From positions 12,233,479-12,297,478 of the forward strand of contig NC_036450.1 in the NCBI RefSeq assembly GCF_002775205.1: DNA of 64,000 nt, given 5' to 3'. Origin of the DNA: Xiphophorus maculatus (lineage: Eukaryota > Chordata > Actinopteri > Cyprinodontiformes > Poeciliidae). Shown here piece by piece: positions 57,701 through 64,000 of the stretch. A model generated the notes under the pieces. It did not search any database. It was given only the letters and a program-made list of their open reading frames with translations, and was not told where the DNA came from. The position numbers and the translations under genes were made by a program. Numbering within the stretch: position 1 is the stretch's first letter; each line of letters starts with the position of its first letter.

Positions 57701-59348
57701 TCCTTTTTTTTTTTAATGGTGCCTTTGAAGTTATGGCTTCTTCCTTGCTGAATGGCTTTTGAGTACAATATGGTACATGTGGGGTTTTTTTTGTTTGTTT
57801 TTTGGTTGCTTGTTTTTTTACTGGGGATAATGAGATGCTTTTAACAGATTCAGGAAGCATCTTCACAAGGTCTTTTCACTTTGATCTTTGGTTGATATTT
57901 ACATTTTGCACCAAAACACATTAATCTCTGAAGCACAGATCTAGTGTTTTTTCCTGAGCAGTAATAATGGCTGGGCATCCTCATGGTGTTAATACTTGGA
58001 TATAATTGTTTGAACAGATGAGTGCCAACTTCAGGCATCAGGAAATTGGATGAATCAGCCTTGTGTAGGTTCACTTTTCTCTTCCTGAAATCTTGCCTGA
58101 TTTCTTTTTTTTTTATTTTATCTTGTCACACAAGGTATTGAGTTTGAGGTGTCGCCTTAAAGACATCAACAGATGTGCTGCTACTTAACTCCAATGCTTA
58201 CAAAGCCATGACATCACAACTTAGTATTTCCTAAACATTCAAAACAGAAAAAAAATATTCTGAATTTGAGCAAAGTCATAAAGAAATACTCTAAGGTAGT
58301 CTAATTTTTCTGGTGTTTAGCAAATAGAAACAAATGGTAACCCTAACTGACCTAAAACAGGAAGCTTTTAGTCTTTTCATAAAATGTATGTATTTCATTT
58401 CAACTGTGTGTTTTCAATACCTAACTAAACCACGTATGAAAATTTAAGAGCTGCATTTTTTTCATAGTTTTATGGTGTTTCTGAAAGTAAGCTCTACTTG
58501 GTCTGGTTTCTGGTGTCACTCCTAAGAAACCTAGACCAGTATGAACTGGATTAGTCACCAACTAATAAGGCGTCAAAGGTATTTAAATTGTATGTAACAT
58601 TTAGGTCAGAAGTTAGCATGTTCTTAATGCTGGTGTAACTAATCGTTGTGCTTTAACTAGCTGAACATGAGGGTTCATGCAGGCCTATCCCTATAAACAC
58701 CAATCAGCCAAATACTGTCAGCTCCAATAAACACACTTCTGTGTAGAAAGGTAAAATCCGTCAGGTTTTCTGGGACATATTAGCATACTTCGCCTCTGTG
58801 GTGTGAACCCCACATCTATATAGTGTTGAAACACCTCCCCCACTTGATTCATACACTTCCCCCCCTTTTTTTCTCCTTACTTCTTTTGCTTCTTCTACCT
58901 TTACCCATCCCTTGTCTACTCTCTCTCACACAAGCCCCACAATTTTTTCTGCAGTCCTGTCTCTTTTGCTCCTCCATACTCTCTCTCATTTAAATACAAG
59001 CACGGTTGTTGATCTCAGTTTGTTTGTAATCCGCCCCACCTGTCAGTAAAACTGATATTGCCTACATTTTTTTCTCCTTCTCCTCTCTCAGTTCTGCGTC
59101 TCCTCTCACCCTCACTGCCAACATCTCCTCTCTGAATTTTTTTTTTTTCCTCCTACCTCTCCAGCACGAGCGCTAAGATACGTGCCATTGAGGCCAAGCT
59201 CCAGATGATGGAGGAGAATCCAGATGATAGCTACTCGGGCCCGTCGGCCTATGTTTACAACAAACCGCCTGAGAGGAAGCGCTGGGAGCCCTACTCTAAA
59301 TCGCACCACAGTAACCAGAGCAGGCCCTTCCGCAAGTTTAGGAGATGA
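48654..59348 (+). CDS. rbm18: RNA-binding motif protein 18 (five coding exons, 201 residues)
   Basis: RBM18 is a small nuclear protein with one RRM whose targets are poorly known. Joining 48654-48760, 53574-53700, 54498-54584, 57396-57496 and 59165-59348 gives 201 residues (human 190). The RRM spans about 24-104, with RNP2 LWIGNI at 25-30 and RNP1 RGYCFVNF at 67-74; [18 protein letters not shown] and [18 protein letters not shown] are nearly identical to the vertebrate protein. A C-terminal part with [19 protein letters not shown] and a basic end FRKFRR follows. All phases agree. It shares a divergent promoter with mrrf. Confidence 0.96.
50018..50250. mobile_element. Short Tc1-like remnant
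   Basis: CTTTGTCACATAACAAACAC at the left and GGGCTGAATACGTATATATG near the right are worn end phrases of the same family seen at 15975-16661 and 20183-20635. Most of the element is deleted. Confidence 0.6.
50256..50335 (+). mobile_element. LINE-like 3' tail fragment
   Basis: ACCCTGCCTCTCACCCAATA..GGCTCCAGCCACACG..GATAAGTGGTTAA matches the very common fish phrase at the end of a LINE and derived SINEs. Only about 80 bases remain. Confidence 0.65.
53574..53700 (+). CDS. rbm18: rbm18 exon 3: RNP1
   Basis: Codes [20 protein letters not shown] through [12 protein letters not shown]. Acceptor CTCCTGACAG, donor GAG|GTAAAC, phase 2 to 0. Confidence 0.96.
53701..54497 (+). other. rbm18: rbm18 intron 3
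   Basis: Runs from GTAAAC to GTTGCCTACAG. No other feature seen. Confidence 0.6.
54498..54584 (+). CDS. rbm18: rbm18 exon 4: end of RRM
   Basis: Codes [20 protein letters not shown] then VRWAHAQVR. Two overlapping donors exist: CAG|GTGAGG at 54578 and AGG|GTAAGT at 54584. The second keeps the frame and the AQV(K/R)R junction of the family; the first would drop two residues and also stay in frame. Confidence 0.93.
54585..57395 (+). other. rbm18: rbm18 intron 4
   Basis: AT-rich, 2.8 kb, with no repeat family or other gene that I recognise. Confidence 0.5.
57396..57496 (+). CDS. rbm18: rbm18 exon 5
   Basis: Codes [20 protein letters not shown] through ITTSNL. Acceptor TTCTTCACAG, donor CTCAG|GTTGGT, phase 0 to 2. 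Confidence 0.92.
57497..59164 (+). other. rbm18: rbm18 intron 5
   Basis: Pyrimidine-rich near the acceptor (58858-59160). No other feature seen. Confidence 0.55.
59165..59348 (+). CDS. rbm18: rbm18 exon 6: C-terminal region and stop
   Basis: Codes [20 protein letters not shown], a [16 protein letters not shown] stretch and the basic end RKFRR, then TGA at 59346-59348. Acceptor CTCTCCAG, phase 2. Confidence 0.95.
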
Positions 59349-59750
59349 CCCATCCTCCTGCCTGCTCTGAAGCCCTCTACTCCCCTCCTCCTCCATGTTC
59401 TGCTCCTAATTCCCCCCCACCATCTCTCTCACAGACTTGTAAATTTGAGAAGATTTTGAAGCTGCAGCAGATGAACAGCACCAGGACTGTGGATGATGTG
59501 TTTATTTTTACTGCTGTGCCAGCGATCTGACTGGCTCATCTATTAAACTGCTCTTTCACTCGTGCGCATTTCTAATGCAGCTCACATCTTCTACACACAT
59601 CTAATCTTTGGTTTAACATGTTTTCTTGTTTTCACTTCATGTTATTTAATTATTAAAATGTTTTGGATTTGTGTTGGAGTTCTACTTTTTTCATAATCTT
59701 TCATTTGTTCAGGTAGACTGAAGTAATAAAGCACAAGCTGCTCGCGGGTC
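59349..59750 (+). terminator. rbm18: rbm18 3' UTR with polyadenylation signal
   Basis: AATAAA at 59725-59730 followed by a G/T-rich stretch (GGGTCTTTGTTTTTGTT) marks a likely cleavage site near 59745. A weaker ATTAAA lies near 59543. Confidence 0.6.
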
Positions 59751-59953
59751 TTTGTTTTTGTTACCTCTTTAGGACGCTTTGCGTTTTGGAGAACAGGAGT
59801 CTCCACAACTGTAACCACTGAAGAAAGCCCAGCCCTGATGTGTTTGTCATTTTTTGGGTTAGGAGGTGGGATATATTCTCTCAATGACTTCCCGTCCTGC
59901 TGCATCCGTTGACTCTACAAGTTGGATTAGAAGTCAAAGGAAGTGTGGTGCCC

Positions 59954-59970
59954 ACAGCCCTCTGGTGCAT
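59954..59970 (-). promoter_or_regulatory. CTCF-like core motif between rbm18 and lhx6
   Basis: On the minus strand GCACCAGAGGGCT fits the CTCF core. Its place in the spacer would suit an insulator. Confidence 0.3.
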
Positions 59971-60895
59971 CTCAAACATCTAACTTCATGCAGGCTCCTG
60001 TTTTTATTCTAGAGAAGTTTAAAACAGGTTTTCATGAAGTAATAAGCAAAATAGAAGCAGGATGTATTTCATAGATTTGTTTGCCATTGGACTTTGGGGA
60101 CTAAAACTGTCTTATGAGGCTTTAAAAAAAATGGGCTTCAATACCCAAAATGTTATATCACATTTTCATTAATAATCAGAATTGATGAGGATATTTAAAA
60201 AAAAAGTTGGTTTGAAACAAGACTGAAGAGACAATATATTCAGCTTCCTAATAGATTTGTTTACAGTTTAAGTTTGCCATATACTAAAACTGATTGGGTT
60301 AATGCTTCTTTTTAGGCTACATAAATGACTGGTAGTAATTACAATGCCCTACTAATATAAACGTCTGTCCTTGTTTTTCTCAACTGAATTACCTGAGGGG
60401 TTTTTGCAATGGCTGCATGAACCTTTACAACTTGCAACTTTATTTTTGTATTAAGAAAATCAAGAAAGTGGGACTTGGCAATAATTTTTTCAATCAAGTA
60501 TCTTTGGGTGAAAAACTTGGCTTATTGGATGTTTCAGAGTTGGAGTATTTTGTGGATGTGTGCTTCTGTCTTTGTTTAGGTGATTTCAGTGAATATTAAT
60601 ATTGTTTTAATGTTGAAGATAAAATATTTCATTGTAATTTTTTTCCTTTAGCTTTTATCTTAAAAACATAGCGTTAGAGGGTAAACTGGTTCTCTGACAG
60701 TACCATTGTGCCTTGTATTTTAACCAGTTAACATGCACCAGAAAATCACCGGTATTCTTGTGGAGACAGATGACAGCTGGCTAATGGCGCTTCGAGATTC
60801 AAAATCATATATCCATCAACCAGACACTTGATGAATTTATTTATGTATTATTTTAAAAACCAAATTGGAAAGCTACTATTGGGTTCAGATTTTGG

Positions 60896-60927
<32 letters not shown>

Positions 60928-61500
60928 CGTTTTCACTATTCTTCAAGAAAACGCTCAAAATGGAGCTGTATGCGACATTAAAAATTACAAATATATATTT
61001 TTGTTTATTTAGGTGATCATTTAAGACACGATTTACAGAGACTTCTTGGGGATTGTATAAAATCAATGAGTCGAATAAATTTCGATAGAGTACTCGTTAT
61101 TTTTTCTGAACTGTTTATTATTATGATTATTATCATTATTATTATTATTTATTTATTTTATTATTATTATTATTATTATTATTATAAAGCGAGGCCTACA
61201 CAGGAAACGGAAAATGGGTCCATTGTAGTTGAAAGCATCTGAACTAAATTTACAATTTCAGGATGAAATTTATGCGGGAATTTTGTTTTTTGATATTTTA
61301 GTTTGTTTGTTTGTTTTTTCTTTTTTCTTTTAGCCAATCAGACATGATGAATGCCTGGTTAAAAGGTTTAGAAGGAACTGTAATTATTATTTACATGAAT
61401 ATGATTAAAAAATTACAATTTAACAGTTAAAATGTATACGATCACTTGTTAGAAATCCACAAATAGTAACATTTATTTATAAGTTCAGTACATTACTTTT
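59971..61500. other. Spacer between rbm18 and lhx6
   Basis: AT-rich, with a (TTGA)n tract at about 60898-60928 and an (ATT)n tract at about 61110-61185. No gene seen. Confidence 0.5.
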
Positions 61501-62073
61501 GTTATTCTTTTTATTCGTTCAGAGGACACCAACACGCAGATGCATAACTTGAGTAAGTTTGTGTCACAGCTGTTGCAAACTGTGTCCACCCTTCTGAAAC
61601 TCTTTCCTCTCCCTCCCCCTTCTTTAACTATAAGGCAGGCCCGCAGAGCCGCGCAAACTTTCCCTGCAGCTCTGCAGAGACACTTTGGTTCTGTTCTCCT
61701 TGCGCTCTGGTCGCCGCAGCCCAGCCGGCCTGTCCTGAAGACTCGGAGTAAAAAAGCTGCCAAGCCCTCCGTTTGATTCACTTCCTGTAGACGGGCTTCT
61801 ACTCAAAAGTGGAGAGAGAGAGAGAGAGAAAGAAGGAGGGAGAAGAAGTCGGACACGGGAGTCATTGCATCTGCAAAGCTTATGCCTGGTTGCCCAGATC
61901 TGAACGCGCTGCAGGGTTCAGCGGAGAAAAACTTATTGTATCAAAAACAGAAACGGTGCACCAGATATCCAACGGATATTGCAAACCTTGACGCCGACTG
62001 ACGCGCTGTTTCTTCCCCTGGTTTGAGGCGCAGAGTTTGGAGACCCTGAAGACTGAGACTGCAGGGGGGGTTC
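61501..62073 (+). promoter_or_regulatory. lhx6: lhx6 promoter / 5' UTR region, distal first exon
   Basis: CpG and overall complexity rise sharply here compared with the spacer, with a GA-rich patch at 61810-61850. It precedes the ATG of exon 1a. No TATA box in a convincing place. Confidence 0.45.
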
Positions 62074-62151
62074 ATGTACTGGAAAAATGAAGTTTTGTCC
62101 CCTCTCTCAGAGGGAAATAAGATTATGTCTGAAGGAATTCCAACAAAGCAG
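62074..62151 (+). CDS. lhx6: lhx6 alternative first coding exon 1a
   Basis: Codes 26 residues beginning MYWKNEVLSPLSEGNK and ending PTKQ, then donor CAG|GTACTG, phase 0. Human LHX6 has an isoform starting MYWKHEN..., so this N terminus is shared across vertebrates. The next exon at 63159 accepts phase 0. Confidence 0.85.
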
Positions 62152-63029
62152 GTACTGACACTTTGGGAAACTGTTATCAGGGGGTGCGTATAGCACCATT
62201 TTGGGCCTGGGTTTTGCGCAAACTCTGTGCGTAAAAAACAACAACAAAAAAACGCTCCTTCATTGCATGTCTCCTCCGGCCAGACCGCGCTGTTTCTTTG
62301 CATCCCGCAGCCTCCCGCTTTGTGCGTTTTTTTTTCTTTCTTTTTGCCTTTCTGTGATGTCACAGGAATCACTGCTTGTGTACTGAGATCAGCCGCACGC
62401 GCCAGCCGCCGTGAGGAGGCACGCGCCCTCTCTGTTATGAATAGCGTGATTTGCGGTCCGCGTATCTCTCTCCCTCTCTCTCCTCCGTTTGTGTCGAGCG
62501 CAGCCAGTTCGCCCTGAAGAGAATTAGATTTTAATTACAGCCATTAAAAATCAAATTTGCAATTCTTTGGGTGACCCGTTGCCTTCTGCTGATTGACAGA
62601 TGAAATTGACACTCCGGGTCCCTCTTATCCGCAGCTATTTGTAATTACAGGTAGTTGTCCCCCCCCTCCACTCTTGCTGTCCTGGATTGCGCAGAAAATA
62701 CTATTATTCTCAGAGGCATGGGTTAAGGGCATGAGGGGGGAAAAAAATCAATCCAAATTGAAATAGCTTCATTAAAATGTGCCTTTTGTTGCGGGGGCCC
62801 CGTTAGCGGTTTTAAGCGCGGTTTATTGTCGGGACTGCTTTATAAAGGAGCAGCCCTGCATGAAGACGGTTCCGCAAATGTCTCCCGGGGATTTTTCTCA
62901 GCTGAAGATGAGATCTGGAAACTGATGAAGACCGGGAACTCACTGAAGGCTTTCTCGTAGGTGATCTGCGCCGAGCATCAGAGCACACCGGGAACCCCGC
63001 GCAGCACTGTGGACTCCAAACACACACCG
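62152..63029 (+). other. lhx6: Between lhx6 first exons; likely conserved noncoding DNA and proximal 5' UTR
   Basis: Positions 62515-62660 hold several homeodomain-type words (TTTTAATTACAGCCATTAAA, TTTGTAATTACAGG) in non-repetitive sequence. The stretch from about 62800 would be the 5' UTR of exon 1b. Confidence 0.4.
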
Positions 63030-63341
63030 ATGGTGAGCGCCTCTCTATCGTTTGACATCAGTGCATCTGTTTAGAAGTGGGAAATTGCGCAATAAAAATG
63101 GCGACATGATGCACCGGATTTTTTTTAAATTTTTTTTTATGATTGCCTCTGTTTTCAGTCTCTCTCGGACGGGGAGTCCCAGCGCTCCAATATGGAGCGG
63201 GAAGACATCCGCTCTCCTCCCAGCACTCCGTCCACCCCCTCCGTGTGCTCGCCGACCTCCACCGCCAGCTCCGTGCCGTCCACCGGGAAGAACGTGTGCG
63301 CCAGCTGCGGGCTGGAGATCCTGGACAGATACTTGCTGAAG
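63030..63341 (+). CDS. lhx6: LIM-homeobox protein Lhx6, 5' part (exons 1b and 2)
   Basis: Lhx6 is a LIM-homeodomain transcription factor needed for forebrain GABAergic interneurons and craniofacial development. Exon 1b supplies only the ATG at 63030-63032 (donor ATG|GTGAGC) and joins exon 2 at 63159-63341 in phase 0. Exon 2 codes [20 protein letters not shown], then [15 protein letters not shown] [20 protein letters not shown], then [18 protein letters not shown], the first zinc-binding cysteine pair of LIM domain 1. The sequence [17 protein letters not shown] of human LHX6 is nearly the same; Lhx8 is the close paralogue but its N terminus differs. The second LIM and homeodomain lie beyond the window. 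Confidence 0.9.
63159..63341 (+). CDS. lhx6: lhx6 exon 2: start of LIM domain 1
   Basis: Sixty-one codons, phase 0 at both ends. Acceptor CTGTTTTCAG, donor AAG|GTGAGC. It is shared by both first exons. Confidence 0.92.
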
Positions 63342-64000
63342 GTGAGCCGGAGACCTTCCCTATTGTAATTCCAGACTCATAAAAAAAAAAAAAAATGTGT
63401 AAAATCTTGCATGAAAATCGACAGACAACAGCCTGTCTGCAAAGTACAAACAGAAGCAAAGTGTGCGTGTTTACTGTGGTCTTACTGGGAATGTAACAGA
63501 CGCGCTGTGTGTTTGTTCTGGTGTGCTGGAGTGAAAAGAAAGTCTCAACATCTTAATGCGCCTATTGTGCTGGACGATGGCACTTTAAATACCCAAACTG
63601 CGGAACGACAAAGAGAAAAACAAATCTAAAGTATTTATACAACAATTGAAAAAAGGCTATCATCATTATTATTTGAACGGATCGTGAATGTTAACAGATG
63701 CGGCTGATGTTATCTGCAGCGTCAAATGTTCGGAAACTGGTTTTGTGAGGTCTGTTGTCTCACAACAGTAATAATTACATATTCAAACTTTTATGACAGC
63801 TTAAACAAAAAATATGCATGTTGTAATAAACATTTTTATTACTTAAATATTAACCTAAAAACAATAATAAAATAGTTTCCCTTCGTTTTTCCAAGTTATT
63901 ATTTAAATTCGACCAACTATTTAATCATTGAAATTATTTCAATAATATTTTGAAAAAAAAATAAATGCATGTAAGAATTATTTATGCTAAAAATATTTTA
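63342..64000 (+). other. lhx6: lhx6 intron, cut by the window edge
   Basis: Begins GTGAGC. The remainder is AT-rich without another exon. Confidence 0.6.

Noticed and set aside
62812-63459. Minus-strand and alternative-frame open frames at the lhx6 5' end
   Set aside because: They are GC-rich shadows of lhx6 exon 2 and its 5' UTR.
1-64000. CRISPR arrays, operons, bacterial-type promoters or riboswitches
   Set aside because: The DNA is vertebrate; tandem repeats here are simple microsatellites without unique spacers.

Overview
The window looks like teleost fish nuclear DNA. It is AT-rich, the genes carry many introns with canonical GT/AG sites, and the spaces between exons hold Tc1-like and hAT-type DNA transposon remnants, a tRNA-derived SINE and long microsatellites. 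The recognisable genes are vertebrate ones. No search was run: every gene name rests on reading translated exons against known families, and every exon junction was checked for reading phase by hand.

Region by region. (1) 1-2830: the 5' part of plgrkt on the minus strand; only its first coding exon (2229-2309) lies inside, and the remainder would lie to the left of the window. (2) 5876-15475: a PD-1 ligand gene (cd274/PD-L1-like) on the plus strand, with a TATA box, a noncoding first exon, signal peptide, IgV, IgC and transmembrane exons, and an unexpectedly long 91-residue cytoplasmic tail spread over four phase-compatible exons. (3) 15480-28600: about 13 kb with no gene I can support, holding transposon remnants, a 41-base poly-C run and some complex stretches that could be conserved regulatory DNA. 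(4) 28671-46610: mrrf (mitochondrial ribosome recycling factor) on the minus strand, six coding exons plus one noncoding exon, with introns full of transposons. (5) 46700-59730: rbm18 on the plus strand, five coding exons, head to head with mrrf across a short CpG-rich spacer that looks like a bidirectional promoter. (6) 61500-64000: the 5' end of the LIM-homeobox gene lhx6 on the plus strand, with two alternative first exons and the exon that opens the first LIM domain; the gene continues past the right edge.

The genes are not one pathway. plgrkt is a plasminogen receptor, cd274 an immune checkpoint ligand, mrrf splits post-termination mitochondrial ribosomes, rbm18 is a small single-RRM protein and lhx6 a neuronal transcription factor. 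The order joins a block that in human lies on 9p24 (PLGRKT, CD274) to one on 9q33 (MRRF, RBM18, LHX6), with no PDCD1LG2 next to cd274 here.

The most unusual items are the long cd274 tail with a possible short retained-intron isoform ending in a PDZ-type motif, a chain of nested hairpins just after cd274 exon 3, an open frame with a Walker A motif in the cd274 3' UTR, an intact 147-codon frame between plgrkt and cd274 that weakly resembles plgrkt, a TIR-only 78-bp fold-back element, and UG/CA repeats pressed against mrrf splice sites.
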